A stretch of 64,000 bases of DNA, taken from contig CAVPKH010000004.1 in assembly GCA_963705635.1 (NCBI GenBank), forward strand, positions 682,001-746,000, written 5' to 3'. Source of the stretch: VRUE01 sp963705635 (lineage in GTDB: Bacteria > Actinomycetota > Thermoleophilia > Solirubrobacterales > 70-9). The notes beneath the pieces are model-generated. The model did not search any database. It had not been told where the DNA came from and was given only the letters and a program-made list of their open reading frames with translations. The translations under genes were made by a program, and so were the position numbers. Of the stretch, positions 44,491 to 56,244 are shown piece after piece. Each line of letters starts with the position of its first letter. Position 1 is the stretch's first letter.

Positions 44491-45333
44491 CTAATCCTCG
44501 CGCACCGGGCCAGACAGCGGCTCCAGGCGCCGCACGCGGCCCTCGAAGACGCAGATCTCCCCGATCCCCAGGTCGGCGAGGAGCTCGAGCGCCCGGTCGT
44601 AGCCGAAGCCGACCTGCTCGGGCAGGTGGGCATCGGAGGAGAGCGCGAAAGCCGCCCCGGCCTCGACGCACATCGCGGCGAAGCCGGGGGCCGGGTAGAT
44701 CTCTCCGACCGGCTTGCGCAGCCCCGCCGTTGAGATCTCGACGGCGATGCCGCTCTCGGCGATCGCTTCCACCGCCGGCTCGTAGAAGAAACGCAGGTCG
44801 CGCTCCGGCAGCGGCCGGGCGCCGCCCCAGACCTTGACCAGGTCCGGGTGGGCGAGGATGTCGAAGAGGCCGGATCGGGCGCACTCGGCCAGAGCGGCGA
44901 AGTAGCGACGCCAGACCTCGTCCGGGTCGCCCTTGCTCTCCCAGACGTCCCAGCCCGGATGATCGACCGCGTCGTCGCCGAGGAAGTGGACCGAGCCGAC
45001 CACGTAGTCGAAGTCGCGCGCCTCCAACAGCGCCGCGGTGCGGTCCTCGGCGGCGGGGATGAAGTCGCACTCGACCCCGAGCCGCAGCGGCGTGCCGCGG
45101 ACGAAGTCGCAGTAGGCATCGAGGTCGTCGCGGGCCTGCTCCTCCCAGTAGGGGTGGCGCCAGAGGTCGAGCGCCTGGGTGAAGCGGTAGACGTGCTCGG
45201 AGACGCCGAGCTCCTCGATCCCGGCCGCCTCGGCGGCGGTGAGATAGCGGTCGACGTTCTCGCTGGTGAAGTAGCGCTCCCCGGGCGTATCGGGCTCGTC
45301 GGGGCGAAGGTGGAGGTGGTAGTCAGTCAGCAC
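44491..45333 (-). CDS. PHP-domain phosphoesterase (histidinol-phosphatase HisJ type)
   Basis: 280 residues. Metal-binding motifs of the PHP fold: TDYHLHLRPDE at the N-terminus, LGVECDFIPA, VVGSVHFLGDDAV, DILAHPDLVKVWG and SSDAHLPEQVGFGYDRA. Closest to histidinol phosphate phosphatase HisJ/HisK, the last phosphatase of histidine synthesis in Gram-positives; other phosphoesters are possible. GTG at 45333 is chosen because AAAGGAA lies at ribosome-site distance and the HLH motif then starts near residue 6. Frame intact. Confidence 0.85.
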   Translation of the reverse strand: MLTDYHLHLRPDEPDTPGERYFTSENVDRYLTAAEAAGIEELGVSEHVYRFTQALDLWRHPYWEEQARDDLDAYCDFVRGTPLRLGVECDFIPAAEDRTAALLEARDFDYVVGSVHFLGDDAVDHPGWDVWESKGDPDEVWRRYFAALAECARSGLFDILAHPDLVKVWGGARPLPERDLRFFYEPAVEAIAESGIAVEISTAGLRKPVGEIYPAPGFAAMCVEAGAAFALSSDAHLPEQVGFGYDRALELLADLGIGEICVFEGRVRRLEPLSGPVRED

Positions 45334-45421
45334 GCAGGCGTTCCTTTGCTTCGTCGTAGGTGATGGCGGGGGCGGACGGGCAGTGAGACTAGGCGACCCG
45401 GACCGCGGATACGCTGGAGCG

Positions 45422-46417
45422 ATGGTCCACCTGCGGATCGTCGTTCCAGCCGATCGCTGCGCGAAGGTCCTCGACCTGCTCGAAGCGGCGGCCTCGACGA
45501 CCAACCTGGTCTTCCTTGCCGGTGCGGCGCGCCAGCCCCGCGGCGACGTCGTCCTCTGCGACATCGCCCGCGAGGACGCCAGCGTGCTGATCGAGGACAT
45601 GGTCGAGCTGGGGGTGGCTCGGGACGGCTCGATCTCACTCGAGCAGATCGACTCGCAGCTCTCCGACGCCGCCGACCGGGCCGAGCGCGCCGCCCGCGGC
45701 AAGCCATCCGACGCGGTCGTCTGGGAGGAGGTCGAGGCGCGCACCTCGGAGAGCACCGAGCTCGGCGGCAACTTCCTCATCTTCATGGTCCTCGCCTGCC
45801 TGATCGCCACGGTCGGCATCTTCCTCGGCTCGCCGATCCTGATCGTCGGCGCGATGGTCGTCGGCCCCGAGTTCGGGCCGCTCGCCGGCTTCTGCGTCGC
45901 CGTGGTCGAGCGCCGGCGGAGCGTCGCCCTGCGCTCGCTGACCGCCCTCGCGATCGGCTTTCCGGTCGGCATCACCGCCGCCTTCTGCTTCACCCTGATC
46001 GCAAAGGCGACGGGGATGCTCGACGCTGATTTCAGCGGCTCGATGCACCCGCTGACCCAGTTCATCTCCAAGCCCGATGACTTCTCCTTCATCGTCGCCT
46101 GCTTCGCCGGGGCCGCCGGAGTGCTCTCGCTGACCTCGGCCAAGTCGGGGGCGTTGATCGGCGTGCTGATCTCGGTGACGACGATCCCGGCGGCGGCCAA
46201 CATCGGCGTCGCCGCCGCCCTCGCCGACTGGTCGGAATGGCGCGGGGCGATGGCCCAGCTGGCGGTCAACCTGACCGCGATCGTGCTGGCCGGCGTCACC
46301 ACCCTCTTCATCCAGCGCCGGCTCTACGAGCGCAGGCGGCGCCGGCACATGACCGACGGCTCACGCGCGGTGGCCGGCCTGTCGACCGGCGCGGAGGGAG
46401 CCAGGCCGCCCCGGTGA
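45422..46417 (+). CDS. DUF389 membrane protein
   Basis: 331 residues from MVHLRIVVPADRCAKVLDLL. N-terminal ferredoxin-like cytoplasmic region (1-110), then the DUF389 membrane domain with five or six helices (FLIFMVLACLIATVGIFLG, SPILIVGAMVVGPEFGPLAG, ALIGVLISVTTIPAAANIGV). DUF389 is widespread but not functionally defined. Plus strand within a minus-strand housekeeping cluster, so an insertion relative to the ancestral order. Overlaps the following 48-codon gene by four bases. Confidence 0.85.
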   Translation: MVHLRIVVPADRCAKVLDLLEAAASTTNLVFLAGAARQPRGDVVLCDIAREDASVLIEDMVELGVARDGSISLEQIDSQLSDAADRAERAARGKPSDAVVWEEVEARTSESTELGGNFLIFMVLACLIATVGIFLGSPILIVGAMVVGPEFGPLAGFCVAVVERRRSVALRSLTALAIGFPVGITAAFCFTLIAKATGMLDADFSGSMHPLTQFISKPDDFSFIVACFAGAAGVLSLTSAKSGALIGVLISVTTIPAAANIGVAAALADWSEWRGAMAQLAVNLTAIVLAGVTTLFIQRRLYERRRRRHMTDGSRAVAGLSTGAEGARPPR

Positions 46418-46560
46418 TCGGCCAGCTCGCGATCCTCTTTGCCGCCTTCGCCGGCGGCGCCCTGGTCGCCGGAGCGCTCGGCGCGGCCAGCCTCGGCGTC
46501 GCCCTGGGCGTCGGCCAGGCCTGCTTCGCCGCCGCGCTCGTTTGGGCCCTGCTTCGTTAG
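46414..46560 (+). CDS. 48-residue hydrophobic membrane peptide
   Basis: GTG overlaps the DUF389 stop (GTGA). The product VIGQLAILFAAFAGGALVAG continues with ALGAASLGVALGVGQACFAA and ends ALVWALLR. It would form one or two membrane spans and is almost free of charge. Coupling to the DUF389 gene suggests a small partner subunit. No family is recognised. Confidence 0.5.
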   Translation: MIGQLAILFAAFAGGALVAGALGAASLGVALGVGQACFAAALVWALLR

Positions 46561-46643
46561 ACCGCGAAGATCTGGCAGGTGGGGGGCGCTGTGCGCTTGC
46601 AGCAAGCGACCGAGAATCCCCTAAGGCGCCAGTTTGCAGCGGT

Positions 46644-47351
46644 TCAACGCCCGCCAAGCAGCAGCTCGGCGAGCTTCAGGTCCAGCGCGGTCGTCACCTT
46701 GAAATTCTCGGGCGGCGCCGGACGGACCAGGACCCTGCCGCCGCTGGCCTCGACCAGCATCGACTCGTCCGTAGCCTCAGCCACCCGCGGGGGCTCGGCC
46801 GCCAGCGCCTCGCGCAGCGCCTCGACCCAAAACACCTGAGGCGTCTGCGCCGCCCAGAGCCGGCCGCGATCAAGCGTTGCCTCGATCACGAGGTCTACGT
46901 TTACCCCCTCTGACGGGGTCAACGCAGTCTTCGTCGAGTCCGAAGGGCCGTTTGCCCGCTTGATCGTGTCGGTGACCGGGGCGGCGGCGATGGCGCCAGC
47001 GGCGCCGGGACTCCGCTCGAGGGTGGCGACCGTGGCTTCGATCAGCTCGGGCGTGACCAGCGGCCGAGCGGCATCGTGGATCGCGACCAGCTCGGTCTCC
47101 ACGCCCAGCAGGGCGTTGGACACCGACGCGGCGCGGGTGGCGCCGCCGTCGACCACGGCGACGTCGGCGGCGGCCAAATCGTGCGCGTGCCCAGGCGGAC
47201 AGGCGACAACGATTGAGCCGACCGGCCCGGCGGCCCGAAAGGCCGCGATCGACCACTCGACCATCGGCCTGCCGACCAACGGCACGAAGGCCTTCGGACC
47301 GCCGGCTCCGAGCCTCTGCCCGGAGCCGGCGGCCGCGATGACCGCGGTGAC
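46644..47351 (-). CDS. ispD: 2-C-methyl-D-erythritol 4-phosphate cytidylyltransferase
   Basis: Third enzyme of the MEP pathway, making CDP-methylerythritol. Nucleotide-binding motif AVIAAAGSGQRLGAGGPKAF, then GRPMVEWSIAAF, VAIHDAARPLVTPELIEATV, AAAPVTDTIKRAN and LWAAQTPQVFWVEALREALA. The stop of carD is only ten bases upstream, yet no ATG, GTG, TTG or CTG occurs in frame between it and the first conserved residue. The codon at the expected start is GTC, so either a base is wrong or a non-standard start is used. Otherwise complete, about 235 residues. Confidence 0.9.
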   Translation of the reverse strand, partial: VTAVIAAAGSGQRLGAGGPKAFVPLVGRPMVEWSIAAFRAAGPVGSIVVACPPGHAHDLAAADVAVVDGGATRAASVSNALLGVETELVAIHDAARPLVTPELIEATVATLERSPGAAGAIAAAPVTDTIKRANGPSDSTKTALTPSEGVNVDLVIEATLDRGRLWAAQTPQVFWVEALREALAAEPPRVAEATDESMLVEASGGRVLVRPAPPENFKVTTALDLKLAELLLGGR

Positions 47352-47361
47352 GCTGCTGGTG

Positions 47362-47904
47362 CTAAGCGGTCGCCGTGGCGGCGAAGCGCTCCTCCAGCAG
47401 GCCGTCGAGGTACTCCTCCGCGCCCTCCTCGTCTTTGTCGAGCGCGTACATGAACTCCGAGGCGAGGATCTTCTTCGCCCGCGTGTACATCTGCTTCTCA
47501 CCGGTGGAGAGACCCTTCTCCATCTCGCGCAGGGCGAGGTTGCGCACGACCTCGGCCAGCTCGAAGACGTCGCCGGTCTTGATCTTCTCGCGGTTGTACT
47601 TGAAGCGCCGGTTCCAGTTCTTCGGCATGTCCGACACGTCATCGGTGAGGACGCTGGTCACCTTCTTGATTTCGACCTCGTCGATCACCCGGCGCAGGCC
47701 AGCGACACCAGCGTTTTCGCAGGGGACCATCACCGTGAGTTCGTTGTGGAGGATCTTGATCGTCAGGTAATCGCGCTCCTCCCCCATCAGCTCGCGAGAC
47801 TCCTTCTTCAGCACTAGGCCAGCGCCGTGATGGGGATATACGACCTTGTCCCCCTCTTCGAAATCGCAGACGTAAGGGACGTCCGCATCGAAGTCCACCT
47901 CCAT
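47362..47904 (-). CDS. carD: CarD-family RNA polymerase-binding transcription factor
   Basis: 180 residues. The N-terminal Tudor-like RNA-polymerase interaction domain (FEEGDKVVYPHHGAGLVLKK, about 15-75) is followed by the helical DNA-minor-groove domain with MPKNWNRRFKYNREKIKTGD and LSTGEKQMYTRAKKILASEF. CarD stabilises open promoter complexes, especially at rRNA promoters. Strong conservation, intact. Directly upstream of ispD on the same strand. Confidence 0.95.
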   Translation of the reverse strand: MEVDFDADVPYVCDFEEGDKVVYPHHGAGLVLKKESRELMGEERDYLTIKILHNELTVMVPCENAGVAGLRRVIDEVEIKKVTSVLTDDVSDMPKNWNRRFKYNREKIKTGDVFELAEVVRNLALREMEKGLSTGEKQMYTRAKKILASEFMYALDKDEEGAEEYLDGLLEERFAATATA

Positions 47905-47966
47905 GGCCTCCTCTACTAGCTCAGAAATCGGGTGCTCCTTTCTGTTTCAGACGGCGACAATCGCCG

Positions 47967-49082
47967 TCAGCTCTGTAGGTACCGGTCAACCAGATCGACC
48001 TCCTGGAGCCTGCGAAGGCCCTCGCGGATGTCCTTGGCCCTGGTCGAGCCAACTCCATCGACGGCCTCGAGGTCGGCGTCGGAGGCAGCGAGTACCTCCT
48101 CCAACCCACCCAGCTCGTGGATGATCTTCTGGACGACAAGCTTGGGAATGCGCGGCACGCGGCCGAGCACGCGGTAGCCGCGCGGGGCCACCGGGAAGTC
48201 GAGGGTGTTGAGCTTGCGGTCGTAGCCGAGCAGCTCGGCGAGGCGACCGAAGTCGAGCACGTCCTGGTGCGGCAGGCGCGCCAGGGACTGCAGCACCGTC
48301 GCCAGGTTCTGCTCTGAGTCCTCGACCGAGTAGTCGCGGATCAGCGCCGACTTGTCGGCGGCGACGCCGACCATGGTCTCCTCCAGCTGCATCTCTATCA
48401 GGCGGCCCTCGGTGCCGAGCTCGACGATGTAGCGCTCGACCTCGACCGCCATCCGGGTCACCAGCTCGGCCCGCTGCAGCACGGCGAGGGCGTCATAGAG
48501 GACGCCGCCGCCCTCGAACTCGAGCACTGTCAGCCGGGTCGAGACCTGGTCGAGCCGGGACCTGTACTTGTCGAGCGTCGCCAGCCCCTGGTTGGCCTTG
48601 GCCAGCACGGCCGGGATGTCCTGGAGGATGTACTTCGTCCCCTCGATGTAGAGGGAGACGACGTCGCGGCGCTGGGAGATCGCGACCACCAGCGCATCGG
48701 TCTGTTTGGAGACGCGCTCGGCCGTGCGGTGGCGAGTGCCGGTCTCCGAGGAGAGGATCGTCGGGTCGGGCATCAGCTGCACGTTGGCCCAGGCGATCTT
48801 CGTCGCCTCGGCGTTGAGCACGATCGCCCCGTCCATCTTCGCCACCTGGTAGAGCATCGCCGGCGTGTAGTCGATGTCGAGCTTGATCCCGCCCGAGAGC
48901 AGGTGGGAGATATCACCGGGGTCGCCGACGACGATCAGGCCGCCGGTGCGGGAGTGGACGATGTTGTCCAGGCCCTCGCGCAGAGCGCCGCCGGGCGCCA
49001 CGACATCAAGCGCCCTCAGTAGCCTGGGGTCTTGACGTTCCGAAAGCTCGTGAAGCTCATCCCCAGGAAGCGCTGACATCAC
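47967..49082 (-). CDS. disA: DNA integrity scanning diadenylate cyclase
   Basis: Makes c-di-AMP from two ATP and scans DNA for damage. 371 residues. The diadenylate-cyclase domain has the DGA motif at 84-86 (VAKMDGAIVL) and the RHR motif at 117-119 (SSETGTRHRTAERV). A central helical spine follows, then a C-terminal helix-hairpin-helix DNA-binding domain (AASDADLEAVDGVGSTRAKD). AAGAGGTG precedes the ATG as ribosome site. In Bacillus disA lies between radA/clpC and ispD; here carD intervenes and radA is absent. Confidence 0.96.
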   Translation of the reverse strand: MMSALPGDELHELSERQDPRLLRALDVVAPGGALREGLDNIVHSRTGGLIVVGDPGDISHLLSGGIKLDIDYTPAMLYQVAKMDGAIVLNAEATKIAWANVQLMPDPTILSSETGTRHRTAERVSKQTDALVVAISQRRDVVSLYIEGTKYILQDIPAVLAKANQGLATLDKYRSRLDQVSTRLTVLEFEGGGVLYDALAVLQRAELVTRMAVEVERYIVELGTEGRLIEMQLEETMVGVAADKSALIRDYSVEDSEQNLATVLQSLARLPHQDVLDFGRLAELLGYDRKLNTLDFPVAPRGYRVLGRVPRIPKLVVQKIIHELGGLEEVLAASDADLEAVDGVGSTRAKDIREGLRRLQEVDLVDRYLQS

Positions 49083-49300
49083 CTCTTAGGATGGCAAAAA
49101 CCGCTTTGGAATGCGGTGTGGGCATATCCTAGTGGACAGGTCGGAATGGACGCTGTCAAGGAAACCCGTCACCTAAGCACCCATATCTCCGACTGAGGGC
49201 GCGAACTGCGTCAACTTCTCCGCCTGCTGAGGCTAAGGGCCGACGCAGTTCAACGGTAGCGAGGAGCCGTGGATGACGACGCGCAACGCGTCCGAAGCGC

Positions 49301-50747
49301 TTAGAGGTGGAAGCGACGATGGTGGCTGTGGTGGTGAAGGGCCTCCGCTGGCGGGTCGCCGGCTACTGCCGGGTCCGGTCCCGGCGGATCGGGATCCTGC
49401 ACGAAAATCCAGGTCAGGGCGGTGCCGACTGCGCCCAGGGCAACCAGGATCCAGGTCGAGCCCGCGATCGCCTCGGAGAATGAGCTCCCCGTCCTGCAGG
49501 GCGTGGAAGACCGCGCCGGTGCTGGCGAGGGCGATCGTGCCAGCCATCACCCGGTCCATCGCCAGCACGCCGGAGGCGATGCCGACCTTCTCCGCCGGCA
49601 TCGCCGCCATCGCCGCGGTCGACATCGGCGCGTAGACGAGGCCGAGCGCGATCCCGAACAGCAGGTATCCCGCCAGCAGCAGGCCGTAGGGGCTGGTCGC
49701 GCCGAGCCGGGTCAGCACCAGCAGGCCGACCACGCCACAGGCCATCCCCCCGGTCATCAGCGCCCTCGCCCCGAAGCGGGCGATCAGGCGACCCGAGAGC
49801 GGCGAGATCACCACCATCGGCGCCGTGATCGGCAGGATCATCAGGCCGCTGAGCACGGCCGAGTGCCCGCGCACGTCCTGCAGATACTGGGGCTGGAAGA
49901 ACATCACCGCCCAGTAGGCGCCGACCAGGGCGAAGGCGGCGGCGCTGGCGCCGAAGTAGGGCCGGTTGCGAAAGAGCGAGAACTCGACGATCGGCTCGCG
50001 CCTGCGGTGCTCGATGCGCCAGAAGCCGAGTAGCGAGGCGAGGCCGAGGACAGCGAGGGCGATGGTGGCCCCGGCGCTCCAGGTCCTGCTCTGGACCAGG
50101 GCGAGGACCACGGCGGTAAGGCCGACGCTGAGCGCGAGCAGGCCGGGGACGTCGATCCGCCGGCCCGCGCCGGGGTCGGTGGACTCGGGCGCGGCCAGCG
50201 CCGTGATCGCGATGCCGATGGCGGCGACGGGCAGGTTGATCCAGAAGATCACCCGCCAGTCGAGTTCGACCAGGGCGCCGCCGGCGAGCGGGCCGATCGC
50301 CAGGGCCAGCGCCGAGACGCCGGCCCAGATCCCCAGCGCCCGCGCCTGCTCGCCAGCGGGAAAGGCGTTGCAGACGATCGCCAGCGAGAGCGGCAGCATC
50401 GGCGCCGCGCCGACGCCCTGGAGCACGCGCCCGGCGATCAGGGCAAGCTCATCGCCGGCGGTGGCGGAGACGACCGAGCCGAGCGCGAAGACGACCATGC
50501 CGACGAGGAAAAGCCGCTTGCGGCCGAACATGTCGCCCAGCCTCCCCGCCGTGACGACGAAGACCGTGATCGCCAGCAGGTAGCCGTTCATCACCCACTG
50601 CAAGCCGGCCGAGGTGGCGCCGACGTCGTGGCGGACGCTGGGCAGCGCCAGCGCCACCACGGTCGAATCGAGCATCAATAGAAAAAGCCCGGCACAGGTG
50701 CCGGCAAGCGTCCACCAAGGCCGGCTGCGCTCGCCGATCCGCAACAT
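49301..50747 (-). CDS. MFS transporter, DHA2/EmrB-like, 14 TM (one frameshift)
   Basis: About 481 residues, drug-proton antiporter type. Helix 1 LFLLMLDSTVVALALPSV, then LQWVMNGYLLAITVFVVTAG with RLGDMFGRKRLFLVG (motif A), and GRVLQGVGAAPMLPLSLAIV; the family signature continues to about residue 420. Near 49480 the frame shifts. The alternate frame continues GSTWILVALGAVGTALTWIF, the expected final helix, and ends in a His-rich tail (HHHSHHRRFHL) at the TAA at 49301. Likely exports toxic compounds. Neighbour of an aldo/keto reductase gene. Confidence 0.87.
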
Positions 50748-50778
50748 CGGCCCGACGCTATCTGCCCCCCCGGATGCG

Positions 50779-50827
50779 GATGCGAATCAAGTTTTCAATG
50801 AAATAGGTCGAGAACTTGATTCGCGTC
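50779..50827. repeat. 49-nt hairpin, copy 2 of a two-copy family
   Basis: Arms GATGCGAATCAAGTT / AACTTGATTCGCGTC, nearly identical to the element at 5512-5560, with a similar AT-rich loop (GAAATAG shared). It starts three bases after the aldo/keto reductase stop codon (50830, minus strand), the same placement as copy 1 after the cupin gene. Confidence 0.75.
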
Positions 50828-50829
50828 TC

Positions 50830-51963
50830 TTAGGTGGAGATGGCGAGGTCGCGATCCGGGTCGATGTGCCAACGGGCGCCGACCGCGGCCAGCTCCGGAG
50901 TGAGGGCCCAGCGGTCGGGTCGCTCCTCGCCCTCGTGGGCGGGGCTGGCGCCCTTCAGCGCCATGCAGCCGGTGTTGTCGCCGATCGTGCGGATCGCGGC
51001 TACGTCCGCCGCGCCAAGTGGGTTGTCACTCGCCAGCGCCGCCAGCTCCGCCCGCTTGTCCTCGACCGGGCGCGCATCCGGCCCGGCCTCCTGGATCAGG
51101 GTCGGGACCACGCACTCGACCGCCGGATGGGCGAGGTTCCATTGGCAGGCGAAGTGCATCGGGCTGAGGCCGGTGCGCTCGCGGACCGGCGCGGTTCGCT
51201 CCAGCTTCTCCAGCCCCGCCTCGATCCAGCCATCTGGGCGGTAGGCACGGTGGTCTCCCGGCGCCAGCTCCATCCCCGGCCGCAGATCACCCCAGAAGAG
51301 GCCGCCGTAGTCGACGACGCGGGTGATCACCCTGACGCCGTGGCGGGCGGCGGCGTCGAGGCAGAGCTCGCCGGGCCAGGGCTCGAAGGGGTTGAGGATG
51401 ATCATCGCCCAGTCGATCCGCTCGCCGAAGCGCTCCAGGCAGGCGATCAGGTCGAGCGTGAAGCCGTTGGCGGGACCGGGCGCGACGCCGATCTGCCCGG
51501 CAAGCCCATCCTCGCGCAGCGCCGCCATCCCGTCCCAAACCGCCTCGCTGGAGTAGCCGATGCGATCGGGGTTGTGCAGGAGCAGCAGGTCAAAGGAGCT
51601 GGCGCCGATCCGTTCCAGGCTGCGCTCGGCCGCCATCCGCAGGTACGCCCCGTACTCGCCCTCGCCGCGCAGGCGCGGGTCGGTGAAGCGGGGGAAGCCG
51701 CGCGGACCATCGCGCTCGCCTTCGTAGAAGTCGTGACCGACGGCGCCGATCAGCGAGTACTCGTCCCTCGACACCCCCGCCAGCGCCCGCCCGAGCAGCT
51801 CGTCCGCCTCGCCCTGGCCGTAGGTATCGGCGCTGAGCACGGTGTCGATGCCACCGCCCGGGCGCAGCAGCCCCTCCAGCCGCTCCGCCTCGATCGTCTC
51901 GCCGTAGCGCAGGAAGCGGCCGCCGCTCCAGGTCCCGATCGCGCTGCGGCCAGGCTCGCGCAC
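50830..51963 (-). CDS. Aldo/keto reductase
   Basis: 377-residue NADPH-dependent TIM-barrel oxidoreductase. Recognisable parts are GIDTVLSADTYGQGEADELL (the conserved Asp and Tyr near the active site), SLERIGASSFDLLLLHNPDR, and the cofactor end ECVVPTLIQEAGP. The catalytic Lys strand is replaced by SLIGAVGHDFYEGERDG, so this is a divergent member and the tetrad may be incomplete. It has a C-terminal extension of about 60 residues. Substrate unknown; upstream of an MFS exporter on the same strand. Frame intact. Confidence 0.85.
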   Translation of the reverse strand: MREPGRSAIGTWSGGRFLRYGETIEAERLEGLLRPGGGIDTVLSADTYGQGEADELLGRALAGVSRDEYSLIGAVGHDFYEGERDGPRGFPRFTDPRLRGEGEYGAYLRMAAERSLERIGASSFDLLLLHNPDRIGYSSEAVWDGMAALREDGLAGQIGVAPGPANGFTLDLIACLERFGERIDWAMIILNPFEPWPGELCLDAAARHGVRVITRVVDYGGLFWGDLRPGMELAPGDHRAYRPDGWIEAGLEKLERTAPVRERTGLSPMHFACQWNLAHPAVECVVPTLIQEAGPDARPVEDKRAELAALASDNPLGAADVAAIRTIGDNTGCMALKGASPAHEGEERPDRWALTPELAAVGARWHIDPDRDLAIST

Positions 51964-51975
51964 GGCGGGGCTGGA

Positions 51976-54582
<2,607 letters not shown>

Positions 54583-54706
54583 AAAGCCTCTCTATCTACT
54601 CAACGCAAATCGCCTGAGTAAGTATCGGTAGATGCCCTTCGCTTATCGGGAAGCATCCATGTGCCCTTTAAACGATACCGAGAGCGCCCAACCGGCCTCG
54701 GGACGT

Positions 54707-54731
54707 AAAAACCCGCTAACAGCGGGTTTTT
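54707..54731. terminator. Bidirectional intrinsic terminator after lysS
   Basis: AAAAACCCGCT, loop AAC, AGCGGGTTTTT: a GC stem flanked by A/T runs on both sides, so a U-run follows in either direction. It sits seven bases after the lysS stop (54739, minus strand) and before the clpC promoter region. Confidence 0.9.
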
Positions 54732-54738
54732 GGCGGAC

Positions 54739-56220
54739 TCACGAGCGCATCGCCGGGAATAGAACGACCTCGCGCACGCTTTGCGCGCCGGTCAGCAGCA
54801 TTACAAGGCGATCGATTCCGATGCCAACGCCACCGGTTGGGGGCATTCCCTGCTCGAGCGCGGCGACGAAATCCTCGTCGTAGGGCTGGGCCTCCTCGTC
54901 GCCGCGCTCGAGCTCGACGGCCTGCTGCTCGAAGCGCCGGCGCTGCTCGTCGGGGTCGTTGAGCTCGGTGAAGCCATTGGCGATCTCCATGCCACCGGCA
55001 AAGGCCTCGAAGCGCTCGACCAGTCCCTCCTCGGTGCGGTGCGACTTGGCGAATGGCGACAGCTCAACCGGGTAGTCGAGGACGAAGGTGGGCTGAATCA
55101 GCTCGGGCTCAACCGACTTGGAGAGCAGGCCGTCGACCAGCTTGCCCCAGCCCTCGTCCGCCGCCGGCTGCGTCCCGATCGCCTCGGCGAGGGCCTCGCG
55201 AGTCGGATGCTCGGCGATGTCGATACCGCTGCGCTCGCGAATCGCGCCGCGCAGCGTCACCCGCTTCCAGGGCGGGGCGAAGTCGATCGAGACGTCGCCG
55301 CGCCGCACCACCGTCGTGCCCAGAACCCGCTCGGCCACCTCGGCGACCATCGTCTCGACCTTGTGCGCGGTGCTGTTGTAATCGGCGCAGGCCTCGTACC
55401 ACTCGAGCATCGTGAACTCGGGGTTGTGCTTGTGCGAGACGCCCTCGTTGCGGAAGTCCTTGCCGAGCTCGTAGACGCGATCGATGCCGCCGACGACGAG
55501 CCGCTTGAGGTAGAGCTCGGTGGCGATGCGCAGGTAGAGGTCGCGGTCGAGGGCGTTGTGGTGCGTCGTGAAGGGCCGCGCCAGGGCGCCGCCGTAGAGC
55601 GGCTGCAGCACCGGCGTCTCGACCTCGACGAAGCCGCGTTCGTCGAGCCAGCGGCGCACCTCGCTGACGGTGCGAGCGCGCAGGGTGAAGAGGCGGCGGC
55701 TCTCCTCGTTGGCGATCAGGTCGAGCTCGCGGTGGCGGTAGCGGGTCTCGACGTCCTCGAGGCCGTGGAACTTGTCCGGCGGTGGCCGCAGGCTCTTGGC
55801 GAGCAGGCGCCAGCGGTCGATCGCCAGCGAGAGCTCGCCACCGCGCCGGGTCGCCAGGGCCGTGCCCTCGACCCCGACGATGTCACCGAGGTCAAGGTCG
55901 ACCAGCACCCGGTAGGGCTCCTCGCCGAGCAGGTCGGCGCGGGCGTGAAGCTGGATCTGGCCGCTGCCATCGCGCAGGTCGAGGAAGCAGGCCTTGCCGT
56001 GCCCGCGGCGGCCGACGATCCGCCCGGCGACGCGGTGGCGCGACTCCGTCTCCATCCCCGGCGCCAGCCCCTCGTGGGCGGCGCGCACCTCGGCGACGTC
56101 CTCGCGTTCGCCGAACTCCGGCGGGAACGGGTCTATCCCAGCCTCACGAAGCCGCTCCAGCTTCTCCCGCCGGTCCCGGAGAACGTCAGAAAGCTTGGGC
56201 TCTTCGGTCGACTCACTCAT
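54739..56220 (-). CDS. lysS: Lysyl-tRNA synthetase, class II
   Basis: Charges tRNA-Lys. 493 residues. N-terminal OB-fold anticodon-binding domain (about 60-160, RVAGRIVGRRGHGKACFLDL). Class II catalytic motifs: motif 1 VRRWLDERGFVEVETPVLQP, motif 2 GKDFRNEGVSHKHNPEFTML, motif 3 GGVGIGIDRLVMLLTG. Intact. ATG at 56220. Copy C of the long hairpin lies directly upstream, between greA and lysS. A clear intrinsic terminator follows. Confidence 0.97.
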   Translation of the reverse strand: MSESTEEPKLSDVLRDRREKLERLREAGIDPFPPEFGEREDVAEVRAAHEGLAPGMETESRHRVAGRIVGRRGHGKACFLDLRDGSGQIQLHARADLLGEEPYRVLVDLDLGDIVGVEGTALATRRGGELSLAIDRWRLLAKSLRPPPDKFHGLEDVETRYRHRELDLIANEESRRLFTLRARTVSEVRRWLDERGFVEVETPVLQPLYGGALARPFTTHHNALDRDLYLRIATELYLKRLVVGGIDRVYELGKDFRNEGVSHKHNPEFTMLEWYEACADYNSTAHKVETMVAEVAERVLGTTVVRRGDVSIDFAPPWKRVTLRGAIRERSGIDIAEHPTREALAEAIGTQPAADEGWGKLVDGLLSKSVEPELIQPTFVLDYPVELSPFAKSHRTEEGLVERFEAFAGGMEIANGFTELNDPDEQRRRFEQQAVELERGDEEAQPYDEDFVAALEQGMPPTGGVGIGIDRLVMLLTGAQSVREVVLFPAMRS

Positions 56221-56244
56221 CTGCTCGCGACCCTACAGCGCCGT

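Noticed and set aside
44491..46311. 606-codon minus-strand frame covering the PHP gene
   Set aside because: The first half is antisense to the DUF389 gene and low complexity. The PHP protein starts at the GTG at 45333 with a good ribosome site.
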